Counted from the first letter of the stretch, positions 1 to 8,993 are shown. The stretch is 64,000 bases of DNA from an uncultured Collinsella sp. (GCA_902494345.1 CABUSV010000002.1:143126-207125), one strand, 5' to 3'. Made by a program: numbers and translations. Notes: generated by a model not told the origin, from the sequence alone.

Positions 1-204
1 AAGGGCCACGATGGAATCTTCTACACTTTTGACAACCAATTTGGCATCAGCGGGTTTTGCAATTCGCAGCGCTTGAATTCGCTCTTTGCTTGCGGCGTAC
101 TCATCTGAAACCACAAGAATAGCGTTTGCTTCAAGCGTTGGATACCAAGAGAACACGGTCTGCCCATGCACTAACCGGCTATCGACGCGACACAGTTTAA
201 TCAT
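1..204 (-). CDS. PTS mannose/fructose/sorbose-family EIIB component, N-terminal part (cut by window edge)
   Basis: Reading leftward from an ATG at 202-204 gives 68 codons open to the window edge. The protein begins MIKLCRVDSRLVHGQTVFSW, which is the hallmark start of the mannose-class PTS EIIB domain. The His in the RLVHGQ motif (residue 14) is the usual phosphorylation site that receives phosphate from EIIA and passes it to the sugar entering through the EIIC/EIID membrane pair. A GAAAGGGG ribosome-binding site lies just upstream. The rest of the gene and any EIIA, EIIC or EIID partners lie outside the window, so the sugar cannot be named. A 36-bp perfect palindrome lies 47 bp upstream of the start. 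The family call is secure from the motif; the gene is incomplete here. Confidence 0.85.
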   Translation of the reverse strand, partial: MIKLCRVDSRLVHGQTVFSWYPTLEANAILVVSDEYAASKERIQALRIAKPADAKLVVKSVEDSIVAL

Positions 205-250
205 TTTGCCCCTTTCTCGACTTGAACACAGACAATCATCCTTGACTGCT

Positions 251-286
251 AATGGCATATTACGTCATATGACGTAATATGCCATT
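251..286. promoter_or_regulatory. 36-bp perfect palindrome, candidate operator of the PTS gene
   Basis: The half-site AATGGCATATTACGTCAT is followed directly by its exact reverse complement, with no spacer. It lies between a candidate promoter (326-354, minus) and the EIIB start at 204, so it would sit in the transcribed leader. A perfect symmetric site of this kind is typical of dimeric repressors such as GntR-type regulators. It could instead act as an RNA hairpin or a DNA cruciform. The regulator is not in the window. Confidence 0.5.
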
Positions 287-325
287 ACATAATATCTTGA
301 ACGGTTGAATATCACCGCTAAATGG

Positions 326-354
326 TATTTATCTCTAAAAACGGGGGGGTGCAA
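326..354 (-). promoter_or_regulatory. candidate promoter of the PTS gene
   Basis: On the minus strand TTGCAC (plus 349-354) and TAAATA (plus 326-331) are separated by 17 bases. This is the only sigma-70-like pair I see between the carB inverted repeat and the EIIB start. Support is by motif only. Confidence 0.35.
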
Positions 355-372
355 TCCGTCTAGACACAGTGC

Positions 373-460
373 GTCGGGGCGAGAGGGGCCGAGTTTTCTC
401 CCGAGCGACTCTGCTTGCAGCCGGAGCGAAAGGGGGAAACTCGGCCCCTCCCGCCCCGGC
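373..460 (-). terminator. long inverted repeat after carB, probable terminator
   Basis: Two 25-base arms (373-397 and 436-460) are complementary apart from three mismatches, including an uninterrupted AGGGGCCGAGTTT core, around a loop of about 38 bases. It begins 14 bases beyond the carB stop. It lacks a strong U-run, so termination may be inefficient or the stem may serve as an mRNA 3' end stabiliser. Confidence 0.5.
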
Positions 461-473
461 CGGACAGCTCGAC

Positions 474-3400
474 CTACACCGTGTACTGCGGCAGGTCCTG
501 CAGGGCGATGACGTCCATGCCCATGTCGTTGGCGCTACCGTGACCCTGCTGGTCCTCACGCACCGCCTCGATGGCGCTCACGTACGTGTTGGCGGCAGAC
601 ATCGCGGTCACGCAGGTCACGCCGCGGCGCACGGCCTCGGTGCGCAGAAGGTAGCCGTCGCCACGAGAACCCGGGCCGTACGGCGTGTTGATGATTACCG
701 CAATCTTGCCATCGGCGATCAGGTCACCGATGTTGGGACGCTCGCCGTCGTGCGGGCCGCTAATCTTCTCCACGACCTCGCAGGTCACGTTGCCGCCGCG
801 CAGCACGCGCGCGGTGCCCTCGGTGGAGCAGATATCAAAGCCCAGGTAGCGCAGGATACGCGCGACCGAAAGGATGTGGCGCTTGTCGCGGTCGCACACG
901 CTGATGAACACCTTGCCGGCGCTCGGGTCGGGCAGCTTGTAGTCAATCGCCAGCTGCGTCTTGGCGTATGCCTCGGGATAGCTCTTGGCGATACCCATGA
1001 CCTCGCCCGTCGACTTCATCTCGGGCCCCAGGATAACGTCGGCACCGGGGAAACGACCCCAGGGCATAACGGCTTCCTTCATGCAGAACCAATCGAGCTG
1101 ACGCTCGTCGCTCGGCAGACCCAGGCTGGCGATGGAATCGCCTGCCATGATACGCGCCGCGCACTTGGCCAGCGGCACGCCGGTAGCCTTGGAGATGAAC
1201 GGCACGGTACGGCTGGCGCGCGGGTTGGCCTCGATCACGTAGACGGTCTCGCCCTTGATGGCATACTGCACGTTGACCAGGCCGCGGACTCCCAGTGCCA
1301 TGGCGATGCGGCGCGTGGTCTCGCGGAGCTTCGCCTGCAGACTCTCGCTAAAGCTGAACGGCGGAATGCAGGTCGCGGAGTCACCGGAGTGGATGCCGGC
1401 CTCCTCGATATGCTCCAGGATGCCTCCGATGTAGACCTCCTCGCCGTCGCACAGGGCGTCGACATCGGACTCGATCGCACCCTCCAGGAAGCGATCGAGG
1501 TACACCGGGTAGTCGGGGCTAATGCGCGCAGCCTCGGCCATGTAATCGCGCAGATGCTCGGCATCGTAGGCAATCATCATGCCGCGGCCGCCCAGCACGT
1601 AGCTCGGACGCACCAGCAGCGGGTAGCCGATGTGCGCGGCTACGGCCTCGGCCTCCTCAAACGAGGTGGCCTGGCCCGCCGGCGGGTACATGATGCCCAG
1701 CTTGTCGAGCAGGGCGGCGAAGCGCTCGCGGTCCTCGGCAAAGTCGATGGCATCGGGCTTGGTGCCCATGATGTTCACGCCGCTCTCCTCGAGCATGCGC
1801 GCCAGCTTAAGCGGGGTCTGGCCGCCAAGCGTCACCACGACGCCATCGGGGCGCTCAACGTCGATAACGTCCATGACGTCCTCGTAGGTGAGCGGCTCAA
1901 AGTACAGGCGGTCGGACGTGTCGTAGTCGGTCGAGACGGTCTCGGGGTTACAGTTAACCATGATGGTCTCAAAGCCGCGGGCCGCCAGCGCATAGCTCGC
2001 ATGCACGCAGCAGTAGTCGAACTCGATACCCTGGCCAATGCGGTTGGGGCCGGCGCCCAGGATCATCGCCTTGGGCTTGTCCGCCGGCGTGGTCTCGTCG
2101 GGAGCCACGCACTTCTTGGCATCCGGGCTCGTGCGGTAGATGTTCTCGTACGTCTTGTAGTGGTACTCCGTGGCGCTCGAGAACTCCGCAGCGCAGGTAT
2201 CGACCGTCTTCATGCTGGGAACCTCGCCCAGACCCTTGCGATAGGCGCGCACAAAGCGCTCGTCCGAGCCGGTCAGCGCGGCGATCTCGGCGTCGCTCGT
2301 ACCGTACTGCTTGAGCAGGCGCATCGCGTCGGCGTCGATATCCTCCACACGCAGGCCGCGGATGCTCTCCTGGACCTGCACCATATCGTTGATACGGTTG
2401 AGGTACCACGGATCGATACCGCAGATGGCATGGATGCGGGCGATGTCCCAGCCACGGCGCAGGGCCTCGACCACAAAGAAGATGCGATGCTCGGTCGGGG
2501 TTGCCACGGCCTGAGCAAGCTCGTCGTCGCTCAGCTTATCGGCACCCTCTTTGCCACCGGCGCAAATGCCCTGGTGGCCATCCTCCAGCGAGCGCATAGC
2601 CTTGCCAAAGGCCTCCTCAAAGGTGCGGCCGATCGCCATAATCTCGCCCACGGCCTTCATACGCGTGGTGAGCGTGGGGTCGGTACCCTTGAACTTCTCG
2701 AAGGCAAAGCGCGGCACCTTGACCACACAGTAGTCGATCGTGGGCTCAAAGCAGGCGGGCGTTGCCTTGGTGATGTCGTTGACGATCTCGTCGAGCGTGT
2801 AGCCCACAGCCAGGCGCGCGGCGGCCTTGGCGATGGGGAAACCCGTGGCCTTGGAAGCGAGGGCGGACGAACGGCTCACGCGCGGGTTCATCTCGATGAC
2901 GATCAGGCGGCCGGTGTTGGGGTTCACGGCAAACTGCACGTTGGAGCCACCGGTCTCGACGCCGATCTTCTCCAAGATGGCGAGCGAGGCCACGCGCATG
3001 CGCTGATACTCAAGGTCGGAGAGGGTCTGCGCCGGCGCCACGGTGATGGAGTCGCCGGTATGCACGCCCATGGGGTCGAGGTTCTCGATGGAGCACACGA
3101 TGATGCCGTTGCCGGCGTGGTCACGCATGACCTCCATCTCGTACTCTTTCCAGCCCTCGATGGACTCCTCGACCAGTACCTCGTGGGCAGGCGAGAGCTC
3201 GAGGCCCTGGCTCACGATGGAGACGAGCTCCTCGTGAGTGTGAGCGATGCCGCCGCCGGCGCCGCCGAGGGTAAAGCTCGGGCGCAGTACGCAGGGATAG
3301 CCCACGCGCTCGGCGATAGCCTCGGCGTCGGCCACGCTGTAGGCATAGCCCGAGCGCGCGACCTCCAGGCCGATCTCGGCCATGGCCTCGTTAAAGAGCT

Positions 3401-3788
3401 TGCGGTCCTCGCCGCGCTCGATGGCGTCCAGGTCGCAGCCGATCATCTCGACGCCGTACTTGTCGAGCGTACCGTCTTTCGCCAGCTCGACGGCGGCGTT
3501 CAGACCGGTCTGGCCGCCCAGTGTGGGCAGCAGCGCGTCCGGGCGCTCTTTCTTGATTACGCGCTCGATAAACTCGGCGGTGATGGGCTCGACATAGGTG
3601 CGGTCGGCAAGACCCGGGTCGGTCATGATGGTCGCCGGGTTGGAATTGACCAGGATAACCTCAAAGCCATCTTCCTTGAGCACCTTGCAGGCCTGGGCGC
3701 CGGAGTAATCGAACTCGCAAGCCTGACCAATGACGATGGGGCCCGAACCAATGACGAGGATGCGCTTGATGTCAGTACGTTTCGGCAT
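474..3788 (-). CDS. carB: carbamoyl-phosphate synthase large subunit
   Basis: Makes carbamoyl phosphate from bicarbonate, ATP and ammonia supplied by the small subunit, for pyrimidines and arginine. The 1104-residue protein (family about 1070) starts MPKRTDIKRILVIGSGPIVI and shows the expected internal duplication: a first ATP-grasp half and a second half restarting near AMILGAGPNRIGQGIEFDY, then the C-terminal allosteric domain (MGIAKSYPEAYAKTQ, INTPYG). The reading frame stays open another 46 codons upstream into carA, but the ATG at 3786-3788 has a GGAG site and matches the family N-terminus. Only one base separates it from the carA stop, so the two are co-transcribed and probably translationally coupled, with shared PyrR control inferred at the carA leader. 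Confidence 0.97.
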   Translation of the reverse strand: MPKRTDIKRILVIGSGPIVIGQACEFDYSGAQACKVLKEDGFEVILVNSNPATIMTDPGLADRTYVEPITAEFIERVIKKERPDALLPTLGGQTGLNAAVELAKDGTLDKYGVEMIGCDLDAIERGEDRKLFNEAMAEIGLEVARSGYAYSVADAEAIAERVGYPCVLRPSFTLGGAGGGIAHTHEELVSIVSQGLELSPAHEVLVEESIEGWKEYEMEVMRDHAGNGIIVCSIENLDPMGVHTGDSITVAPAQTLSDLEYQRMRVASLAILEKIGVETGGSNVQFAVNPNTGRLIVIEMNPRVSRSSALASKATGFPIAKAAARLAVGYTLDEIVNDITKATPACFEPTIDYCVVKVPRFAFEKFKGTDPTLTTRMKAVGEIMAIGRTFEEAFGKAMRSLEDGHQGICAGGKEGADKLSDDELAQAVATPTEHRIFFVVEALRRGWDIARIHAICGIDPWYLNRINDMVQVQESIRGLRVEDIDADAMRLLKQYGTSDAEIAALTGSDERFVRAYRKGLGEVPSMKTVDTCAAEFSSATEYHYKTYENIYRTSPDAKKCVAPDETTPADKPKAMILGAGPNRIGQGIEFDYCCVHASYALAARGFETIMVNCNPETVSTDYDTSDRLYFEPLTYEDVMDVIDVERPDGVVVTLGGQTPLKLARMLEESGVNIMGTKPDAIDFAEDRERFAALLDKLGIMYPPAGQATSFEEAEAVAAHIGYPLLVRPSYVLGGRGMMIAYDAEHLRDYMAEAARISPDYPVYLDRFLEGAIESDVDALCDGEEVYIGGILEHIEEAGIHSGDSATCIPPFSFSESLQAKLRETTRRIAMALGVRGLVNVQYAIKGETVYVIEANPRASRTVPFISKATGVPLAKCAARIMAGDSIASLGLPSDERQLDWFCMKEAVMPWGRFPGADVILGPEMKSTGEVMGIAKSYPEAYAKTQLAIDYKLPDPSAGKVFISVCDRDKRHILSVARILRYLGFDICSTEGTARVLRGGNVTCEVVEKISGPHDGERPNIGDLIADGKIAVIINTPYGPGSRGDGYLLRTEAVRRGVTCVTAMSAANTYVSAIEAVREDQQGHGSANDMGMDVIALQDLPQYTV

Positions 3789-3789
3789 G

Positions 3790-5229
3790 TTAGTTCTCCT
3801 CGGTCTCGGTCGCGGCGGTCTCGGCGAAATTCCAGCCAGCCAGGCGGTCCTTCGCGGTGTCGATGTCCAGGTAGTTCTCCTCGCCGTCCATGAGTCGCGT
3901 AAAGGCGGTAAAGAGATAGTGGGCATCGGTGGGGCCAGGCGAGGCCTCGGGGTGGTACTGGACCGAGAAGCACGGGGCGTCGAGCAGCTGGATGCCCTCG
4001 GCGGTGCCGTCGTTGAGGTTCACGTGCGTCAGGCGAATGCGGCCGAAGCGCTCGTTCATCACGACCGGCGCGATTCCGCGGCGCACCCAGACGCGCAGAT
4101 CTCCATCGGCCGCATGCTCGGTCTCGCCGCCGGAAAGCTCGGGGACAAGCTCGCCCAAGCTGGGGAACAGCAGGCCAAAGCCATGGTTTTGTGCGGTAAT
4201 CTCCACGCGACGGCTTACCAGGTTCATGACCGGCTGGTTGCCACCGCGGTGACCGAACTTAAGCTTTTCCATCTGGGCGCCGCAGGCCAGGCTGATCATC
4301 TGGTGACCAAGACAAATACCAAAGACCGGCACCTTGCCGATCAGCTGCTGCACCTGCTCGTAGGTCTCCACCACGGCATCGGGGTCGCCGGGGCCGTTGG
4401 ACAAAAAGACGCCATCGGGATTCATGTCGAGCACCTCACTCGCGGGCGTATCCCACGGCACGACGGTAAGGTCGCAGCCGGCGCGGACCAGCCCCTCCAG
4501 AATGCCGCGCTTCACACCGCAGTCGTAGGCGACCACTTTGTGACGGGCAGGAGCGGCAACCGCAAGCGCAAAGTCATGCGTGGCAGGCAGGTCGGCGGCC
4601 ACAAACTCATGAGGCGCGGGGCAACTTACGGTCTTGACCAGGTTCTCGCCTACCAGTGTGGGCGCTGCGGCCAGACGCTCGGCAAGCTCGTCGACGTCGA
4701 AGATCTCGGTCGAGATAATGCCCATCTTGGAACCATTGTCGCGCAGATGGCGCACCAGGGCGCGGGTGTCGACACCCTCGATAGCGACGATGCCGTGAGC
4801 GCGCAGGTACTCCGGCACGCTGACGGCCGAGCGCCAGTTAGAAGGCGTGGCGCACATGTCGCGAACGATCATGCCGCGCATAGCCGGAGCGCTCGCGGGG
4901 CGCACGGCGTCGCCGGGGAAGGCCGACTGGACGTCGGTCTCGTCGATACCGTAGTTGCCGATCTGCGGATAGGTCATGGTTACGATTTGGCCGGCATAAC
5001 TCGGGTCGGTCATGACCTCAAAGTAGCCCTCGAGCGAGGTGTTGAAGCAGACTTCGCCGGTCGCGGTGCCCTCGGCGCCGCATGCACGTCCATAAAAAAT
5101 GGTCCCATCCTCAAGATACAGGATGCAGGGACCGCAGGTGCCCTTGCTGGTTTTGGCCAGCATACGCTGGCAAAGCTCGCTGGGCGCGAAGGTGCGGGCG
5201 GCAGCGCCCGCGGTATGGTTATTCGCCAT
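3790..5229 (-). CDS. carA: carbamoyl-phosphate synthase small subunit (glutamine amidotransferase), with an insertion
   Basis: Hydrolyses glutamine and channels ammonia to CarB. The N-terminal CarA domain (LEDGTIFYGRACG, FNTSLEGYFEVMTDPSY) is followed by a class I amidotransferase domain with the nucleophile Cys in FGICLGHQ and the His-Glu pair in YHPEASPG. At 479 residues it is about 100 longer than usual: roughly 35 extra residues at the N-terminus, extra sequence at the C-terminus, and about 35 inserted between AQNHGF and RLTHVNLNDGT, where most CarA proteins have a short turn. I chose the ATG at 5227-5229 because AAGGAG lies five to six bases upstream; an in-frame ATG seven codons further out falls inside the leader hairpin. 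First gene of carAB. Confidence 0.96.
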   Translation of the reverse strand: MANNHTAGAAARTFAPSELCQRMLAKTSKGTCGPCILYLEDGTIFYGRACGAEGTATGEVCFNTSLEGYFEVMTDPSYAGQIVTMTYPQIGNYGIDETDVQSAFPGDAVRPASAPAMRGMIVRDMCATPSNWRSAVSVPEYLRAHGIVAIEGVDTRALVRHLRDNGSKMGIISTEIFDVDELAERLAAAPTLVGENLVKTVSCPAPHEFVAADLPATHDFALAVAAPARHKVVAYDCGVKRGILEGLVRAGCDLTVVPWDTPASEVLDMNPDGVFLSNGPGDPDAVVETYEQVQQLIGKVPVFGICLGHQMISLACGAQMEKLKFGHRGGNQPVMNLVSRRVEITAQNHGFGLLFPSLGELVPELSGGETEHAADGDLRVWVRRGIAPVVMNERFGRIRLTHVNLNDGTAEGIQLLDAPCFSVQYHPEASPGPTDAHYLFTAFTRLMDGEENYLDIDTAKDRLAGWNFAETAATETEEN

Positions 5230-5235
5230 AATTCT

Positions 5236-5266
5236 CCTTCCCGGTCTCACAGGACCGGCTTAAAGG
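5236..5266 (-). promoter_or_regulatory. PyrR-binding leader hairpin overlapping the carA ribosome-binding site
   Basis: Transcribed leftward, the leader reads CCUU, UAAG, then stem CCGGUC, hexaloop CUGUGA, stem GACCGG, G and AAGG. The loop fits the CNGNGA consensus of PyrR binding loops, and the outer CCUU/AAGG pairing includes the Shine-Dalgarno of carA. No terminator hairpin follows before the carA start. This suggests UMP-dependent PyrR repression of translation, as described in mycobacteria, rather than Bacillus-type attenuation. pyrR is not in the window; the motif match is by eye. Confidence 0.72.
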
Positions 5267-5392
5267 TGTGTAGTTAGGCCTCGCGGTATTGTAACCGCAA
5301 GCATGCCTCATGGCGTTAATTTCATCGAAATGTTTACGAAATGATAATTATGACTTTCTATGCATAATGATTTTTTAATCCCCGTCCCAGAA

Positions 5393-5430
5393 AAATCATC
5401 CCGCGGGGCTTGTGGCTCACGCGGGATGAT
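5393..5430 (-). terminator. rho-independent terminator after the 5.4-8.2 kb operon
   Basis: The arms ATCATCCCGCG and CGCGGGATGAT (5395-5405 and 5420-5430) are perfectly complementary, and a U-run follows on the minus strand. It lies seven bases beyond the stop of the membrane-protein gene. Confidence 0.85.
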
Positions 5431-5436
5431 GGCGTC

Positions 5437-6402
5437 TTACTTTTTCTTGTCCTGCTCCAGCAGATCGGACGGCGTTCGGTCGGGCTTACCGCCGCGGAAA
5501 ATCTCGCGGCCATGCAGACGATGCTCCAGGTCACGTTCGGCCTTTTCCTCGTCAATCTTGGTCTGGCTCACCACCGGGTCCTCAATCAACGACGACACCG
5601 AGTTCACCTGCTTCTGAATGCGCTCGGCGATGGTGTCATCCATACTCACGATGCGCATCTTCCAGTCGATATTCGTGGCGTTGGATGAGCTCTTGGTCCA
5701 CACGAACGTCAGGATGGCGCTCTGGTGGCCGTGGGCGGGAAACATGCCAAAGAAGGAATCGTGCTGAATGTTGCTATCCTCGTCGATATAGGCGTGAACG
5801 TTATACACCACGCGGTCGATCTTATCGTTGAGCAGCGCGTTGGTCGCAAGCGCCGCGGCCTGAATCTGCCCGTTGGACAGCAGCTCGAGCTCGTTGGCAG
5901 ACGATGTGTCCAACACCGTCACCTCGACCGTGCCCGTACGCTCATCGGCTTCATCGACGGTAAAGTCGAGCGGGAACTGCGTAAAGCCGTTGCCCCACTC
6001 AAGGCCGCCCTTCAGCGCCGTCGAAACGGTATCGACCGAAACGCTCTCGGACAGGTTGGCGGTATTCAGACGACGCATCACACCGTAACCGATCTGCATG
6101 CCCACGATCAGCACCAAAATACCGATGACCACGGCCATCGCGGTCTTCGTAATGGTATGGCTCACCTGCGAGCCCGAAGGATCGTCCTCGGACAGCGGGT
6201 CGATATGTTTTGCCTGGCTCGCGCGGTCCTCGCTGCGCAGCTGCGCTAGCGCCGCTTTGTCACCGCGCTTGGCCGCCGCCTCCTTCTCGCGCATGCGCTC
6301 GGTGCGCTTTTTGGCAAGCGTGGGATCCAAGACACCGGATGCATCGATTTCGGAGAATAACTCCGTCACTTCTTCCGGAGTCAAAGGGTTCTTGTCAGCC
6401 AT
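5437..6402 (-). CDS. single-pass membrane protein of unknown function
   Basis: The 321-residue protein is not recognised. It has a charged cytoplasmic N-terminal region rich in Lys, Arg, Glu and Ala (about 1-80), one hydrophobic segment at about 88-109 (AVVIGILVLIVGMQIGYGV) and a roughly 210-residue extracytoplasmic part. The C-terminal end is again strongly charged, ending QDKKK. No cysteines or catalytic motif stand out. It starts 19 bases after the stop of the ABC exporter and is followed by a strong terminator, so it is probably made with the exporter and may assist it; that link is inferred from position only. Confidence 0.8.
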   Translation of the reverse strand: MADKNPLTPEEVTELFSEIDASGVLDPTLAKKRTERMREKEAAAKRGDKAALAQLRSEDRASQAKHIDPLSEDDPSGSQVSHTITKTAMAVVIGILVLIVGMQIGYGVMRRLNTANLSESVSVDTVSTALKGGLEWGNGFTQFPLDFTVDEADERTGTVEVTVLDTSSANELELLSNGQIQAAALATNALLNDKIDRVVYNVHAYIDEDSNIQHDSFFGMFPAHGHQSAILTFVWTKSSSNATNIDWKMRIVSMDDTIAERIQKQVNSVSSLIEDPVVSQTKIDEEKAERDLEHRLHGREIFRGGKPDRTPSDLLEQDKKK

Positions 6403-6421
6403 AAACTTCCTGTCATATCAA

Positions 6422-8194
6422 TCAGTCGAGCTCGTGCGCACGCGCACCTTCGAACTGCATTCGATAGTAACGGGCATAGGTGCCGCCACGGGCGAGAAGC
6501 TCCTCGTGCGTGCCACGCTCCACAACGCGACCATGCTCAACGGTCGCAATCTCATCGGCATGCTTAATGGTCGAAAGACGGTGGGCGATGATAATCGTGG
6601 TGCGGCCGCGCGCCAGTTCTTCGAGTGACTCCTGCACCGCCTCCTCGCTCTCGTTATCCAAAGCACTCGTCGCCTCGTCCAAAATCAGGATCTTGGGGTT
6701 CTTGAGAAACACACGCGCGATGGCAACGCGCTGCTTCTGTCCGCCCGAAAGACGGCTGCCGCGCTCGCCCACGACCGTGTCATAGCCCTGTGGAAGCGAC
6801 TCGATAAAGGCATCGATGTTGGCGCGACGGGCGGCGTCGGCGATCTCTTCCGCCGTAGCGCTCGGCTTGCCGTAGGCGATGTTCTCGCCAATCGTACCGT
6901 CAAACAGATAGACATCCTGCTGCACCAGGCCGATGGCGCGACGCAGGCTCTGCTGCGTCACATCGCGCACGTCCTGGCCGTCGATGCTAATGGATCCGGC
7001 AGCCACGTCATAAAAGCGTGGCAGCAGCGAACAGGTCGTGGACTTGCCACCGCCCGAAGGGCCAACCAAAGCGATGGTCTGCCCGGGCTTGATGGACAGG
7101 TCCATATGGTCGATAACGGGACGCTCGTCGGCATCGCCCTCGCCCAGCTCAACATCCTCGTAGTTAAAGCACACGTCGTGATACTCCACGGCGCCGGCAG
7201 TCACCTGCAGATCCGTAGCGCCCGGCTTGTCCTGGATATCCGGCGCGGTCGAGAGCACCTCATCCATACGCTTAAAGCCGGCGATAGCCTTCTGATACGT
7301 TTCGGCTGAATTGACGAGTGTCTCGAGCGGCGTGCAAAACAGCGAAATATAGAGTGCAAAGGTCGCCATATCGACCGCCTGCAGCTGGCCTTGGGCAACC
7401 AGCCAACCGCCCAGCAGCACCACGATTACGTACAGCACGCCCGAGAGCAGGCCATACGTCGCAGTGTAGACGCCCATGGCGTGATACATGTTCTCCTTGG
7501 ACGAAAGATAGCGATTGTTGGAGGCGCGGAACTTGAAGCGTTCGGTCTCCTCATTGGCAAAGCTCTTGACCACGCGCATGCCCGCCAGCGAATCCTGCAG
7601 CTGCGCATTGATGCCGCTGATCTTTTTGCGGTTGTCGCTAAAGACCTCGCGCATACGCATGTTCTGCCAAAACATGATGACCGCAAACGCCGCCGTCACC
7701 ACGGCCATGGCGAGCGCCAGCACCGGGGCGATGGTAAAGAGAATCACAAACGAGCCGATAATCTCGATGCCGCAGATGATGATCCACTCGGGCACGTGGT
7801 GTGCCGCCTCGCAGATATCGAACAGGTCGTTGACCACGCGGCTCATCATGTCGCCCGAGCTGTTGCGGTCGAAGTACGCAAAGCTAAAGCGCTCATACTG
7901 GTCGAACAGGTCCTCGCGCATCTTGGACTCCATGCGCGCGCCCATCACGTGACCCCAATAGCTCACAAAGTAGCGGCAGGCGCAGCGGACGGCATACATC
8001 AACACCAAGCCCACCGCGATCATGCCGAGCGCCTGCATAATGGCAGCCTGACCCTGAGTAAACAGCCCACCGGTCAAATTGCGCAGAATAATGGGGAACG
8101 CCAGGTCAATGGCGGCAAGCACCAGAGCACAAACAGTATCAGCAACAAAAAGCCCCATCTGGGGCTTGTAATACGAAAGAAACCTCTTCAGCAT
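6422..8194 (-). CDS. ABC exporter half-transporter (MsbA/LmrA type)
   Basis: A 590-residue fusion of one six-helix exporter transmembrane domain (about 1-320) and one nucleotide-binding domain (about 340-580). The latter shows Walker A GPSGGGKST, Q-loop, signature LSGGQKQ, Walker B ILILDEATS and the switch His in IIIAHRLST. Half-transporters of this type dimerise and export lipids, drugs or peptides; sequence alone does not tell which. GAGG precedes the ATG at 8194. It is the first gene of a two-gene operon with the downstream membrane protein. No substrate-specific neighbour is present. Confidence 0.92.
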   Translation of the reverse strand: MLKRFLSYYKPQMGLFVADTVCALVLAAIDLAFPIILRNLTGGLFTQGQAAIMQALGMIAVGLVLMYAVRCACRYFVSYWGHVMGARMESKMREDLFDQYERFSFAYFDRNSSGDMMSRVVNDLFDICEAAHHVPEWIIICGIEIIGSFVILFTIAPVLALAMAVVTAAFAVIMFWQNMRMREVFSDNRKKISGINAQLQDSLAGMRVVKSFANEETERFKFRASNNRYLSSKENMYHAMGVYTATYGLLSGVLYVIVVLLGGWLVAQGQLQAVDMATFALYISLFCTPLETLVNSAETYQKAIAGFKRMDEVLSTAPDIQDKPGATDLQVTAGAVEYHDVCFNYEDVELGEGDADERPVIDHMDLSIKPGQTIALVGPSGGGKSTTCSLLPRFYDVAAGSISIDGQDVRDVTQQSLRRAIGLVQQDVYLFDGTIGENIAYGKPSATAEEIADAARRANIDAFIESLPQGYDTVVGERGSRLSGGQKQRVAIARVFLKNPKILILDEATSALDNESEEAVQESLEELARGRTTIIIAHRLSTIKHADEIATVEHGRVVERGTHEELLARGGTYARYYRMQFEGARAHELD

Positions 8195-8225
8195 GTGATC
8201 CTCAAAGAAATATCAGCAACGTAAG

Positions 8226-8264
8226 GCCCTGAGACAAAGCAATCAGTAGTACTTGTCCCAGGGC
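8226..8264. terminator. imperfect inverted repeat between the Nudix and ABC genes
   Basis: GCCCTGAGACAA (8226-8237) pairs with TTGTCCCAGGGC (8253-8264), with one mismatch. It sits just past the Nudix stop at 8277, so it probably ends that transcript, although no good U-run follows. Confidence 0.5.
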
Positions 8265-8276
8265 TATCCCCACTCG

Positions 8277-8981
8277 TTAAAGCTCCGCGCTCCCAAGGCG
8301 GTGCGCGATGCTATCGCAGGCCAAGGCGCCTACGACGGTCTTGGCGTCTTCGATCTTGCCGTCGAGCACGGCGTCGATCAGCTCGTGCAGCGGCACCAGG
8401 TCCACGTTGACAAACTCGTCATCGTCGGGGTTGGGCGCGTCGAACTCGAGCTTGGTAGCCAAGTAGATGTGGATGATCTCATCGCAAAAACCGCAGGACG
8501 TGACAATCGACGTCAAAAAGCGAATGCGACCGGCCCTAAAGCCCGTCTCCTCATGCAGCTCGCGCTTGGCGCAATCGAGCGGGTCCTCGCCTGGATCGAG
8601 CTTGCCGGCGGGAATCTCGACCGTCACGCGGTCGATGGCGGTGCGGTACTGACGCACCAGTACAATCTTGCCGCTCTCGGTCAGTGCCACAACGGCCGCC
8701 GCACCCGGATGGCGAACGATATCGCGGGCGCCGCGGTGACCGTTGGGAAGCTCAACCTCAAGACGGTGGACGTCGAGGATCTTGCCCTTCCAGGCACACT
8801 CCTCCGAAAGAATCTTCTCGTGCAGCTCGGCATCGTGCGGGTCGTCGTCGCCCAGCACCAGCGCCGGCTCGTCAGCGACCTCGCCACCAGGCTCGCCCTC
8901 GGCGTGCCCATACATGCGGCTGTCCTCTTCGACGATCTGCGCGTCCACGAGCTCTTCGTTCTTCTCGTCCATCCGTCTCAT
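8277..8981 (-). CDS. Nudix hydrolase, ADP-ribose pyrophosphatase type
   Basis: Probably cleaves ADP-ribose or a related nucleoside diphosphate derivative. The full Nudix box is present (GKLDPGEDPLDCAKRELHEE followed by TGF), matching GX5EX7REUXEEXGU, preceded by the EIPAG strand typical of the ADP-ribose branch. The first 75 residues or so are acidic and extend beyond the usual family start. The start is uncertain: the ATG at 8981 has GAGAGGG almost touching it, whereas the ATG at 8972 (MDEKNEEL) has it at a better distance. It lies 12 bases after the purD stop and is probably co-transcribed with purD. Confidence 0.9.
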   Translation of the reverse strand: MRRMDEKNEELVDAQIVEEDSRMYGHAEGEPGGEVADEPALVLGDDDPHDAELHEKILSEECAWKGKILDVHRLEVELPNGHRGARDIVRHPGAAAVVALTESGKIVLVRQYRTAIDRVTVEIPAGKLDPGEDPLDCAKRELHEETGFRAGRIRFLTSIVTSCGFCDEIIHIYLATKLEFDAPNPDDDEFVNVDLVPLHELIDAVLDGKIEDAKTVVGALACDSIAHRLGSAEL

Positions 8982-8993
8982 CCCTCTCGGACT

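Noticed and set aside
369..3893. Very long open frame on the plus strand opposite carB and carA
   Set aside because: High-GC codon bias leaves antisense frames open. The minus strand encodes complete CarB with all motifs, while the plus frame has no recognisable family and a His/Ala/Gly/Leu-skewed composition.
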